From the NCBI GenBank assembly GCA_035527515.1, contig DATLAJ010000014.1, positions 1 through 25,903 of the forward strand: a DNA stretch of 25,903 bases. The letters are read 5' to 3'. The DNA comes from a bacterium (lineage in GTDB: Bacteria; B130-G9). Shown here piece after piece: positions 8,118 to 15,762 of the stretch. Numbering within the stretch: the stretch's first letter is position 1; the number at the start of each line of letters is the position of its first letter. The notes under the pieces are model-generated. The model made no database searches. It was not told where the DNA came from and saw only the letters and a list, made by a program, of their open reading frames with translations. The translations under genes were made by a program, and so were the position numbers.

Positions 8118-10646
8118 CTAGCGCATTAGCTTAGATAAAATGTCCCTCACTTTCTGCGCCCGAGGACCACTCGGCTCGAGTTTTAGAAAGCTTGCCCACA
8201 TCCTCTTGCACAGCTCGACATCCCTTTTCTGAAGGTAGATCGACCCGAGGTCAAAATAGGCGCTTGCGTAGTTGGGGTCAATGCCGAGCGCTGCCTCGTA
8301 CTGCGGGATTGCCAGTTCGTATTTGCGCATATTAGCAAACGTCCCGCCCAGGTTCACACGAGCGGCTAGGAAGTTGGGATCGATCTCTGCCGCTTTGCGG
8401 AAGTGCTCGATGGCCTTCCCCATCTCTCCGCTCCGCTTGTAGGCAGTGCCCAGGTTATTGTGAAGCTCCTTGGAGTCCGGGTCGATAGCAAGGCCCGCCT
8501 GATACTCTGCAATTGCGCGTTTGTATTGCCCCATTTTCGCGAACGTGACGCCTAGGTTCAACCTCGGCGCAAGATACTTGGGCTTGATGCGTATCGCCTC
8601 GTTGAAAGCCTTGATGGCTTGCTCAGAATCGCCCTTCTGCCTATGTGCTTGCCCCAGGTTATTCAGGACCTCAGCAGGATTGCTCGCGCTTTTCAAGGCC
8701 AGCTCGTAGTATGAAATCGCCTGATCTGTCCTGCCAACTGCGCTGAGCGCATTGCCAAGGTTGTATGCGTAAACGCTCTCTTGAGGCTTTTCGGCGAGCG
8801 CCTCGCGAAAAGCCTCTATCGCTTTCGCATTCTGGCCAGACCTCCTGAAAAGAACACCGAGCTGATTGCTGTAATCGGCATGGCTGGGATCGAGCCTGCG
8901 GGCGGCAGCAAACTCCCGAACTGCATCATCGATCATCCCCGCCTCGGCGTATTGTTCGCCGACCTTTGCGCGCATGAAATCGACCTGGCTGCCCGCGCGG
9001 GAGGTCTTGAGCAGCTCATCTCGCCACCGGCTCCGGTCTCCACGACTAAGATAGTGCTTCGCAAGGTGGAAATGATAGCTGGCCGCTATCTCCTGCGAGA
9101 GAATCCTCTTGAATATGCTCTCATCATCGATGCCTTCTAGACCGTAAAGCGCCCAGCAGACAGCGTCGCTGAGCCAGGATGTATCGCCCAGTGCCGAAAG
9201 GATGCCCACCGCCGTTATCTCCTCTGCTCGCGACCCGAGCTCCTCGCCGGGCGTGAAACCAAAAAAGCACGTTCGGGACGACTGACAGACCTCTCTCATC
9301 CTCGGCAACCCCTTAATACTCCTGAAGCCAGCGAACGACTTCAGCGGGACCGCGATCTCTCCGTAAGCATCATAGAGCGAAACGTCAGGCCGAACACCCT
9401 CAACAGATTGAAGATAGAGCAGGCCGAATATCTGGTTGTCTCCCTTAGCGAACAGGGCGGCGTCCTTGGGCAGCGGCGAGAGCAGGTTTCGGACGTATTG
9501 ATACTCGAGAAGGTCCTCGGAGCGGTCGTTCGGGTGGTAGTTTGCGAGAATCCCGGCTAGAACAATCACGAAGGAGATGATAACGGCGAGGCGAGGGAGC
9601 TTCTGCATGAGCCGCGCAAGGCCCGCTGCAAACAGCAATACCTGCGCAAGATGTGAGGGGTAGCCAAAGCCAGTCGCCTCGAGCGGTACGACGTTGACGA
9701 ACTGGATGTAGAAAACGTTAAAGCCGATCGCAAGGGCACTCGCTGCCACCAACCGTCGGTTCCGCCTGATCGACCACAAGCCCCATAGCGCGATAGCGAT
9801 GAAAATGGCGGACGCTGGCCCATATTGCGTCGTGAGCAGTTGAGCGACAGAGGCAAATCGGTCTTCCGGGGCCTGGTATCCGGTAGTGAACATGGCCTTG
9901 CCTCGGTGCTCGGCAGCTCCAACGTGGTAGATGACACCTGCAAGCGTGTCCGGGTTGCTCCAGTTGATCGCCGGCGAGGTCGATGCACGGATCGGCAGGT
10001 ATATGTAGCACGAAAGGCCGAGGATAATCAGCGCAAGAAGGACGAAGACGGTCTTGGCTTCCCGAATGCTTCTATTGCCCCACAGAAGGCACACGATCGC
10101 CGGAATCATCATGACCAGCGATACGTGATTACCCAGCGACAGCCCAAACACAAACGAGGCGCAGTAGAGCCATCGGACATCGCTGTCGGTGAGAAAGCGC
10201 GTGAAGGTATATGCCAGCACCGAGAGTGATAGCAGATAGAGCGTATAGACCTCGGCATCCGCCGCTTGCCACCAGACTGTGGCCGAGATGGGCAAAAGCA
10301 GTGCCGCCACCGTTGCGGTGAAGAGACGCCCGAGTAGGTGATAGACCGTCATAAACAGGAAGGCCGACGCGAGTACGGTGCACAGCGCAGACAGGAGATT
10401 GACACGCAACGCCGCATTCCCAAGGCCCAAGAACCCCGCGAGGCGGCCCAAGAGTGCATAAACGGGGTAGCCGGGATTGTGGGCTATGCCCAGCGACCAT
10501 GCAGAGACCACGAGTTCGCCGCTATCGCCCGTGTGAACAGAAGTGGAGAGCGTCGAGAGGAGGATTGTAAACGCTAAGGTGCAGGAGAGAAAAAGTGCAA
10601 GCGGCGCGAGGCGGCCGTTGTCGGGCACTGCACAAGCACCAGTCAA
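8118..10646 (-). CDS. DUF2723 membrane protein with C-terminal TPR domain
   Basis: This is an 842-residue integral membrane protein. The N-terminal half carries about ten hydrophobic segments and the DUF2723 signature HTGDSGELVVSAWSLGIAHN followed by PGYPVY, an early-loop acidic motif resembling GT-C glycosyltransferases. The family is annotated as protein O-mannosyltransferase-like, but activity is mostly unproven. From about residue 545 there are seven to eight TPR units (e.g. AIEAFREALAEKP, AIAEYQAGLAIDP, AIEHFRKAAEIDP), probably a soluble scaffold. The start is uncertain: TTG at 10646 lies 7 bases after the thioesterase stop, and the GTG at 10628 is an alternative. Close packing suggests co-transcription with the thioesterase. 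Confidence 0.85.
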   Translation of the reverse strand: MTGACAVPDNGRLAPLALFLSCTLAFTILLSTLSTSVHTGDSGELVVSAWSLGIAHNPGYPVYALLGRLAGFLGLGNAALRVNLLSALCTVLASAFLFMTVYHLLGRLFTATVAALLLPISATVWWQAADAEVYTLYLLSLSVLAYTFTRFLTDSDVRWLYCASFVFGLSLGNHVSLVMMIPAIVCLLWGNRSIREAKTVFVLLALIILGLSCYIYLPIRASTSPAINWSNPDTLAGVIYHVGAAEHRGKAMFTTGYQAPEDRFASVAQLLTTQYGPASAIFIAIALWGLWSIRRNRRLVAASALAIGFNVFYIQFVNVVPLEATGFGYPSHLAQVLLFAAGLARLMQKLPRLAVIISFVIVLAGILANYHPNDRSEDLLEYQYVRNLLSPLPKDAALFAKGDNQIFGLLYLQSVEGVRPDVSLYDAYGEIAVPLKSFAGFRSIKGLPRMREVCQSSRTCFFGFTPGEELGSRAEEITAVGILSALGDTSWLSDAVCWALYGLEGIDDESIFKRILSQEIAASYHFHLAKHYLSRGDRSRWRDELLKTSRAGSQVDFMRAKVGEQYAEAGMIDDAVREFAAARRLDPSHADYSNQLGVLFRRSGQNAKAIEAFREALAEKPQESVYAYNLGNALSAVGRTDQAISYYELALKSASNPAEVLNNLGQAHRQKGDSEQAIKAFNEAIRIKPKYLAPRLNLGVTFAKMGQYKRAIAEYQAGLAIDPDSKELHNNLGTAYKRSGEMGKAIEHFRKAAEIDPNFLAARVNLGGTFANMRKYELAIPQYEAALGIDPNYASAYFDLGSIYLQKRDVELCKRMWASFLKLEPSGPRAQKVRDILSKLMR

Positions 10647-10653
10647 GGCCCCA

Positions 10654-11049
10654 TCAAACCTGATACATCACGGCGATGCAGGTGGCTACGAGGGTGCCGT
10701 CATCTCTCCGCGCCTCAACCTTCGTCTCGACAATGCGACCTCGGTGGTGGAGCAGCTTGGCGCGAAACTCGAGCCTCTCGCCCACCAGCGCTGGCTTGAT
10801 ATATCGAACATCAAGTCTGCCGGTTACTGACCTGATGGCCATACGGCTGACGAGCTTCGCGGCCACCTCGTCCATGACAACAGCAGTTATCCCGCCGTGA
10901 ACGATCCCCTCCCACCCCTCGTGGCTCTTGTCCGGCACGAAGTAGGTCCACGCCACGTCACCCTCGTCCGAGTACTCGAACGATAGATGAAGGCCGTATG
11001 GGTTCTTCTCGCCACAGGCAAAGCAGAAGTCGTCGTTAATAAGCTTCAT
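10654..11049 (-). CDS. PaaI-family hotdog thioesterase
   Basis: This is a small hotdog-fold protein of 131 residues. CFACGEKNPYGL opens the domain as in the PaaI/4HBT group. The helix-start motif VHGGITAVVMDE (about 60-71) carries the HGG and the conserved acidic residue that act in acyl-CoA hydrolysis in this family. It ends with the usual long strand pairs (GRLDVRYIKPALVGE, ETKVEARRDDG). Substrate is unknown. The ATG at 11049 was taken because the TTG at 11052 gives only one extra residue. The gene lies 68 bases after the unknown secreted protein and 7 bases before the DUF2723 gene. Confidence 0.9.
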   Translation of the reverse strand: MKLINDDFCFACGEKNPYGLHLSFEYSDEGDVAWTYFVPDKSHEGWEGIVHGGITAVVMDEVAAKLVSRMAIRSVTGRLDVRYIKPALVGERLEFRAKLLHHRGRIVETKVEARRDDGTLVATCIAVMYQV

Positions 11050-11120
11050 CAATGCTGGGTTCCCACGCCGCTTTCACAGATTTCTTGCTCCATCTCAATA
11101 TAACCTGCCTCGCTGTGCTG

Positions 11121-12287
11121 TCAATTCGCGCTGGCCGGAGACCGAACGCCGATCGTCGCTGTCGAGGCATGTTGAATCATACTTCTCATGTCTGAGTCTG
11201 GGCCGAGGTCGCCACCCTCGAGCTCGCCCTCGGGGCCATCTTGGCTCAGCCTGACCTCGACAAGGTGCCTACCCCTTGGCCTTACTGAGGCCACGAACGA
11301 AACTGGCCCGCTGGAAAGAGCGCGTCGGACGGCCGCACACAAATCCTGCACGCTGCCCTTGTATATAACGCTAATCTCGAAGGTGTTCCCCACCTCCGGG
11401 TCGCCTATCGAGACACTTTTCTGCACTGCGGCTGACAGGCTGGGAATAGTCTCGAGAGCCTTCCTGAGCATTTTTACTTCGCCGTAATCGGCAACAGCGA
11501 GAAACCTCACCAAGAACGGGTCCCCTCGCTCCTCCCGACGATGCGCCCATTGGTTCACCTGATTGAACGCTTCGCGGGCGAAAGCCTCGGCTGCCTCCGA
11601 TACTGCCTGTTCCTCAGATTTCTGTTCATCCTCACCATTGCCCAATCGATGAACAATAATCATCTGTTTGAAAGCCCGGCCTGAGGCCGCCTCGAGCACG
11701 TATCCCGAGACTGTCGCCCTGAACATGTAAGGCCGGTCAAGGTCGCCCCCGAACCCCATCTTCAGCGTCTTGCATGAGAAAGTAACAACGACGGCGGCCT
11801 GATAGCTAAGGCCCACCCGCGAGGCGGCGGCCCTGGCCGTGCTGGACTTGGCCTGCTGATGTGCAGTCCAGTGGATAGCCTGATTGAACTGTGGATTGAC
11901 CAGCGGCACCCCGCGCTTCTCCAAGCGGGCCGTCACGCTCCTGAACACGGTGTAGTTGACGCCCCACGGCGAGGCGAGGCTCGGGTCGATCAGGACCAAG
12001 ACCCGAGGCAGGACGGCAGCGATCGTCGAGACCGTTGACGTAGTGCCCACTATGGCTGCCGTAGATATGCTAGCGCCGCTAGCTGGGACATCGCCGTCCA
12101 GAGACACTGCCTTCTCGTCCGCGAGAAGCCCTATCTTCGGAGATTGGCGGTCGCTCGCCTTATCTAGCTGAGCCCCAAGTCCCGAATCCTGCGCCAGGCT
12201 GATGCTCGCCGCCCAAAAAACCCCGACGAGGACCCAAATGGAGACCATGAGGTAGCCCCCGCCTGCCAGCTCGCGTTTGGGGAACAT
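11121..12287 (-). CDS. Secreted protein of unknown function (FlgT/CsgG-like features)
   Basis: This 388-residue protein starts with a positively charged segment and a hydrophobic signal-anchor (LMVSIWVLVGVFWAASISLA), so it is probably exported. The stretch PRVLVLIDPSLASP and the later VTARLEKRGVPLVNPQF resemble periplasmic proteins of the FlgT/CsgG/lipoprotein type, where an alpha/beta domain binds partner subunits. The last ~150 residues hold two strand-helix units (FLAVADYGEVKMLRKALETIP, split here, and EISVIYKGSVQDLCAAVRRAL) similar to FlgT-like repeats. I cannot assign a function. The start has AGGGG overlapping the stop region of the upstream lipoprotein gene, 8 bases away, so they are coupled. 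Confidence 0.7.
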   Translation of the reverse strand: MFPKRELAGGGYLMVSIWVLVGVFWAASISLAQDSGLGAQLDKASDRQSPKIGLLADEKAVSLDGDVPASGASISTAAIVGTTSTVSTIAAVLPRVLVLIDPSLASPWGVNYTVFRSVTARLEKRGVPLVNPQFNQAIHWTAHQQAKSSTARAAASRVGLSYQAAVVVTFSCKTLKMGFGGDLDRPYMFRATVSGYVLEAASGRAFKQMIIVHRLGNGEDEQKSEEQAVSEAAEAFAREAFNQVNQWAHRREERGDPFLVRFLAVADYGEVKMLRKALETIPSLSAAVQKSVSIGDPEVGNTFEISVIYKGSVQDLCAAVRRALSSGPVSFVASVRPRGRHLVEVRLSQDGPEGELEGGDLGPDSDMRSMIQHASTATIGVRSPASAN

Positions 12288-12295
12288 CGAGACCC

Positions 12296-12925
12296 CTAAT
12301 CGCCCACCACGTTCGCCTGAGGGGCCCTGTAGTTCTCAATCAGGTGCCGCGCTACCTCGGCGTAGGCCTTTGCACTAGAGATGACCGCACTAAGGCAAGC
12401 CTTATCAAACCCCTTGCCCGGCTCGCCTTCGTACTCCACGTCTTCCCCATGAAGGACCCTTCCCGATGCAACCTCGATGATCTTGCCTGTGAACTTGCAC
12501 CCGCACTTCTGCTGGGCAGCATCTAGGGTGTTGAGCTTCAGGACATCCTGGAAGGAAACGATAATCGCAAGCTCTGCCCTCAACGTCTTGACGCCCGCCT
12601 TGACCTCATAAACGTCGTCCCATCCCGAGGCCGCAAACGCATCCAGCCCCTTGGACTGTAAAGCCACAACCAGAGCCTTCAGACCATCCTGCGCATAGGG
12701 GCTGGGCAATTGAGCATCAACATCAAGCATCACAGCCGAAACGACAGGTCCAAAACTCGCCTCGCCACCGTGTTTGGCGCCGGCAATCGGCTTCAACGGT
12801 GCGGGCCCTGCGAGTGTTACATCTCGCTTCTCCATCTCCTTCACGCAGCCGGTGAGAAACGCCAGGCCCGTCAATATGACCAGCCCTAAGCCGAAATGTA
12901 ACCTCAACGACCGCGTCAAGACCAT
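12296..12925 (-). CDS. Putative lipoprotein of unknown function
   Basis: This 209-residue protein has a hydrophobic leader ending in the lipobox LTGC (Cys about residue 27), which predicts lipidation and membrane anchoring. The mature part is alpha/beta, with a domain reminiscent of its downstream neighbour: a predicted strand VSAVMLDVDAQLPSP, a central AELAIIVSFQDVLKL, then KFTGKIIEVASGRVLHGE. I see no catalytic motif. It is the first gene of the minus-strand group and has a promoter about 60 bases upstream. The pair probably works together at the cell envelope, but that is inference. Confidence 0.75.
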   Translation of the reverse strand: MVLTRSLRLHFGLGLVILTGLAFLTGCVKEMEKRDVTLAGPAPLKPIAGAKHGGEASFGPVVSAVMLDVDAQLPSPYAQDGLKALVVALQSKGLDAFAASGWDDVYEVKAGVKTLRAELAIIVSFQDVLKLNTLDAAQQKCGCKFTGKIIEVASGRVLHGEDVEYEGEPGKGFDKACLSAVISSAKAYAEVARHLIENYRAPQANVVGD

Positions 12926-12983
12926 CGCACTACCTACAACCCCATCGCCATTTCAGACATGCTCAACAGCAACACACCAGACC

Positions 12984-13012
12984 AAAGTATTGTTCTGGCG
13001 CCGCACTGTCAA
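12984..13012 (-). promoter_or_regulatory. Sigma70-type promoter upstream of the lipoprotein gene
   Basis: Reading the minus strand, TTGACA (13012-13007) and TACTTT (12989-12984) are 17 bases apart, placing transcription start about 50 bases before the lipoprotein ATG. It could drive all four genes down to 8118. Confidence 0.65.
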
Positions 13013-13025
13013 GAGCGCTGGCTGC

Positions 13026-13059
13026 GGCCATTTGGAGTGCGGCGGCTTGACGCCGCTTT
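13026..13059 (+). repeat. 34-bp dispersed repeat, second exact copy
   Basis: Identical over 34 bases to 5251-5284, 7.8 kb away, and similar to 2471-2498. It contains the GCGGC/GCCGC hairpin around TTGA. It lies just upstream of the lipoprotein promoter, unlike the other two copies, which follow genes. Confidence 0.85.
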
Positions 13060-13202
13060 GGCTCGCTAATAGACGACGCGCTTAGTGCGAACCTATGGCA
13101 GAGACTTGGTGTCCCTTCGTGTTTTTCGTGGGCCGTTTGCTCGGTTGGAGTATGCGCCATGGGTGGGCAATATAGTGTAGGGCGGGCTTTCGGAGCCTGT
13201 CT

Positions 13203-13331
13203 AATAAGTCGGTTTCTACGGGGATGACGCAGCGGGGTATGCCACATGTAGGGGCAGGCCTTGTGTCTGCCCGAATATATAGATGGGCGGAGACAAGCCC
13301 CGCCCCTACACAACCTCGGACCCGACTTATT
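13203..13331. repeat. Nested inverted-repeat element (MITE-like)
   Basis: Outer arms AATAAGTCGG (13203-13212) and CCGACTTATT (13322-13331) are perfect 10-bp inverted repeats. Inside, 13248-13272 (GTAGGGGCAGGCC...) and 13285-13309 (...GCCCCGCCCCTAC) pair at 21 of 25 positions around a 12-base AT-rich loop. No gene lies inside. The inner arm belongs to the same family as the in-frame insert at 1121-1146. The layout, 129 bases with terminal inverted repeats, is that of a small non-autonomous element; no target duplication was established. Confidence 0.65.
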
Positions 13332-13418
13332 TGACGGCCTCCTTACAACGTGCAAGACATCTCCAAGGATCACGTCTGCGAATTATCCGGGATAGTGCCT
13401 GCCTCGCCAAAGCACAAC

Positions 13419-13448
13419 AAAAAAAAGGGGCGGGAGAATCCCGCCCCT
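13419..13448 (-). terminator. Strong rho-independent terminator
   Basis: A perfect 10-bp stem, AGGGGCGGGA (13426-13435) with TCCCGCCCCT (13439-13448), closes on a GAA loop. On the minus strand it is followed by eight T (13426-13419). It lies 70 bases after the stop of the second small peptide gene and marks the end of the beta-helix/peptide transcription unit. Confidence 0.9.
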
Positions 13449-13517
13449 CAGCCACCACCTGGGTGCTATTGCGCTATTATGCTATGCGGCGCCCCAGATG
13501 AATACTAATCACATTAG

Positions 13518-13646
13518 TTAGCAGCCGCTGCCGCCTACTGCTCCGCCAAAGCCCGTGCAAGAAATGCTCGGACCAAGCGCGGCCATCAGCATCGCGTTAT
13601 CCAACGTTACTACTTTCGGCGCCTCGTAGGTCGTGTTCGTCTTCAT
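13518..13646 (-). CDS. Small conserved peptide 1 (candidate RiPP precursor)
   Basis: A 42-residue peptide beginning MKTNTTYEAPKVVTLDN, continuing with MLMAALGPSISCTGFGGAV and ending GGSGC before TAA. It is too short for routine gene calling but well supported. A strong ribosome site (GGAGG, 13656-13652) lies five bases before the ATG. An in-frame paralogue exists at 15630-15749, and codon differences over the central ~49 bases are only synonymous (TTT/TTC, GGT/GGG, GCC/GCT). A terminator follows. An ATG one codon earlier (13649) overlaps the beta-helix stop as TAATG; 13646 is chosen by alignment to the paralogue. There is no signal peptide. The YxAPKV segment recalls the YxxPxL-type leader motif bound by PqqD-like recognition domains, with a Gly/Cys-rich tail as possible core. 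The CDS is near certain; the RiPP role is a hypothesis. Confidence 0.85.
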   Translation of the reverse strand: MKTNTTYEAPKVVTLDNAMLMAALGPSISCTGFGGAVGGSGC

Positions 13647-13648
13647 CA

Positions 13649-15394
13649 TTACCTCCCTCCTATCAAAGCGCTGACAGTTGAAAGTCGGCTGTTGGCAGTT
13701 GGCAGCTCAATCACTCTGAGAGCCATCGGCAGCCTCGCCGATACAGGCCCGTGTGCCGTCCACTCGCCGCTCGTGTCGATGTCAACCAGGTAGTAGTAGT
13801 AGCTCGCACCCGGAGCAACATTCACGTCGGTGAACGAATACCCGGCGCCAGCCACTGCATCGCCATTCGCAGCAATGAACCGGCTGACACTGTGGCAGCC
13901 GCTCGCCTCATTCTCGCAGCGATACACCATGAACCCGGCGTTGTCGATCTCCGTCGCCGTCTCCCATTTCACTACAACCTTGCCATCACGAGCCTCCGCC
14001 GTGAACGACGCCAGCTCGATGTAGGACCCACCAAACTTCTTGTAATGGTAACCCATATCCACTATCACGTTGTCATCCAGGCCCACGTCACCTGTGGAAT
14101 CGGTGTAGAACCTGTAGTTGTGCCAATCAGCCAGCCCGTCGTCGTCATAGATATGGTTCGGGTCGCCATTGCCAGCGTCCACACACGGGCTCTTGTCGTC
14201 ACCCGTCTGATCTAGGAAATACCCATCGCACGGCATGTCGTCCATGCCAAGAGACCGCCACTGGGGGTCGCTGCAGATGTTGTTGTTTCCGGGATTGTAG
14301 ATCGTCCCGGCATTGTCCGTGTCGATGTCTGACCAGTTGATATTCAGGCGATCGCCAGTATCGTCTCCCGCGCACCTAACATCGTAGTCATTGTAATTGG
14401 TGCCTCTCGACCCGTTCTCCCAGAAAATGTTGTTCTTACCATTGACGCAGCAGTCATCCTCGGCATAGAGGCCGCAGTACGTGTTGTACGCAACGGTGTT
14501 GTTGTCCAGCGTGACCACCGCACATTTACCTTCCCCATCCACGCCAACCTGGACACCACCGGCATCCGACGACCCCGCTGTGTTGCTGAATATCAGGTTG
14601 TTGAACAGCCATGTGCCATCCCCGGTGTATGTGATATCATCATCCTGGTGGCTAGAGTCGTCGTGACTAACCAGGTAAATGCCGCCGCCACTGTCGCATG
14701 CGTCGTTCCCATACAAACAGTTGTCTCGTATCACCAGCGGGCTGTCTTCACCTTGGGAGGCATGGGTGTTGTCGCCGTCTGTAGGCGCCCACACACGGAT
14801 GCCACCGCCCTTGTTCACCGTGGCGGTGTTGTCCCATATAACGTTCTGGTCGATCAGGCCCGAACTGTTGCTGATGGAGATGCCACCACCAGTGTTGTAT
14901 GCGGTGTTGTCGTGGATCTCACAGTCACCGATCGTGATGTTTTGGCAGTTGTAGATGTAGATCCCACCGCCGTTGCTCGTGGTGGAGCCATTACATATGT
15001 CCAGGAACTTGATAGTGACGTTGTCCACACTGACGCAGTTAAACACACGTTCACCCGAGCCCGTCGCATCGACGGTCTTCTGCAGAATCGGCGAACCAAT
15101 ACCCACGATCGTCAAGTCGCTGCACGGTATGACGAGCGGGAAATCTTCCGCGGGGGCGGCCATACCCTCAGAGTAAGTTCCGGGCATGACGTTGATCGTA
15201 TCGCCATTCGTCACTCCCGATGACGAGCTCAACGCGTAAGTGATCGTCCTCCAGGCTGCGGCCTTTGTTTTTCCGTCACCGCTGTTGTCAGATGCGTTAT
15301 CATCGACGTAGTAGTCGTAAGCATTCGCGACGCCGAAGACTACCAACGTTAACGCCACTAAGACAATAGTTATTAAGAGCTGTTTTCGTATCAA
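13649..15394 (-). CDS. Secreted right-handed beta-helix protein 1
   Basis: The start TTG at 15394 gives MIRKQLLITIVLVALTLVVF plus GVANA, a clean signal peptide, with GGAGG (15404-15400) five bases upstream; a TTG at 15430 would add 12 acidic residues before it. The mature 580-residue protein opens with YDYYVDDNASDNSGDG and a DUF1565-like TITYAL...GDTINVMPGTY segment. It continues with parallel beta-helix (PbH1) coils rich in GGGIY, ITIGDCEIHDN and GGGIRV, and a late NNIFWENGS coil. The C-terminus is a fibronectin-like module (VVVKWETATEIDNAGF, YLVDIDTSGEWTAHGP) seen at the end of many exported beta-helix proteins. It is probably exported and perhaps carbohydrate-binding; no catalytic residues are recognised. 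It is paralogous to 15763-17610 and its stop codon adjoins peptide 1. Its last ~30 residues carry a dispersed-repeat insert. Confidence 0.85.
   Translation of the reverse strand: MIRKQLLITIVLVALTLVVFGVANAYDYYVDDNASDNSGDGKTKAAAWRTITYALSSSSGVTNGDTINVMPGTYSEGMAAPAEDFPLVIPCSDLTIVGIGSPILQKTVDATGSGERVFNCVSVDNVTIKFLDICNGSTTSNGGGIYIYNCQNITIGDCEIHDNTAYNTGGGISISNSSGLIDQNVIWDNTATVNKGGGIRVWAPTDGDNTHASQGEDSPLVIRDNCLYGNDACDSGGGIYLVSHDDSSHQDDDITYTGDGTWLFNNLIFSNTAGSSDAGGVQVGVDGEGKCAVVTLDNNTVAYNTYCGLYAEDDCCVNGKNNIFWENGSRGTNYNDYDVRCAGDDTGDRLNINWSDIDTDNAGTIYNPGNNNICSDPQWRSLGMDDMPCDGYFLDQTGDDKSPCVDAGNGDPNHIYDDDGLADWHNYRFYTDSTGDVGLDDNVIVDMGYHYKKFGGSYIELASFTAEARDGKVVVKWETATEIDNAGFMVYRCENEASGCHSVSRFIAANGDAVAGAGYSFTDVNVAPGASYYYYLVDIDTSGEWTAHGPVSARLPMALRVIELPTANSRLSTVSALIGGR
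13681..13706 (-). repeat. In-frame copy of the GCTGCCAAC...AACAGCC repeat
   Basis: On the minus strand GCTGCCAACTGCCAACAGCC extends to CGACTTT and is read as LPTANSRL near the C-terminus of beta-helix protein 1. A copy matching at 21 of 24 bases lies at 21877-21900 inside the GT4 gene, read in a different frame. Confidence 0.6.
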
Positions 15395-15442
15395 CTCTTC
15401 CTCCATTTCTTCATTTAATTCTTCACTCAATATATGGTTCGA

Positions 15443-15583
15443 TTACTTATGAATCAGAACCGCTCTAGTGTGTCTCTGTACAATCACCTCCCATTTCTTG
15501 TTGGTTATGGGCAACACGATGCACATTGTCGCGTCGCACCTTGCACCATTTTCCACCAAGTTTTCTTCCGTTCTATTACACAT
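15443..15583 (-). CDS. Possible small ORF between peptide 2 and beta-helix 1
   Basis: An open frame of 46 codons (starts MCNRTEENLVENGARC) follows a sequence, AAAGGAGGTGAT, fully complementary to the usual 16S rRNA 3' end. But the spacing from GGAGG to the ATG is only two bases, the translation has no recognisable motif, and no paralogue follows peptide 1. A second GGGAGGTGAT lies farther along. It may be untranslated leader for beta-helix 1. Listed for completeness at low confidence. Confidence 0.2.
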   Translation of the reverse strand: MCNRTEENLVENGARCDATMCIVLPITNKKWEVIVQRHTRAVLIHK

Positions 15584-15629
15584 CACCTCCTTTTGCTATT
15601 AAACCATGCTCGATTTGCCATTTATCTCA

Positions 15630-15749
15630 TCAACAGTCAACTGCCCCGCCGAAGCCCGTGCAAGAAATGCTCGGCCCAAGCGCAGCCATCAGCATCTGGT
15701 TGTCAAAGGTCAAAACCTTCGGCGCCTCATAAGTCCTATTTGTCTTCAA
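15630..15749 (-). CDS. Small conserved peptide 2 (candidate RiPP precursor)
   Basis: A 39-residue peptide, MKTNRTYEAPKVLTFDNQ then MLMAALGPSISCTGFGGAV, ending DC before TGA. Start TTG at 15749 with AAGGAG (15761-15756) six bases upstream; the frame begins 13 bases after the beta-helix 2 stop. It differs from peptide 1 at R6/T, L13/V, F15/L and Q18/A, and in the tail (DC instead of GGSGC), so the middle is strictly conserved and the C-terminal few residues vary while keeping a final Cys. No signal peptide or membrane segment is visible. The position directly after a beta-helix gene repeats that of peptide 1. The same functional caveats apply as for peptide 1. Confidence 0.85.
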   Translation of the reverse strand: MKTNRTYEAPKVLTFDNQMLMAALGPSISCTGFGGAVDC

Positions 15750-15762
15750 TCTCTTCTCCTTT

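Noticed and set aside
13203-13331. CRISPR-like or tRNA-like structure
   Set aside because: Only one pair of inverted arms, no regularly spaced direct repeats, and no cloverleaf. Nothing in the window resembles a CRISPR array or tRNA.
12963-13373. 136-codon minus-strand frame upstream of the lipoprotein gene
   Set aside because: It consists largely of repeat DNA (34-bp repeat, palindrome arms) and crosses the predicted promoter.
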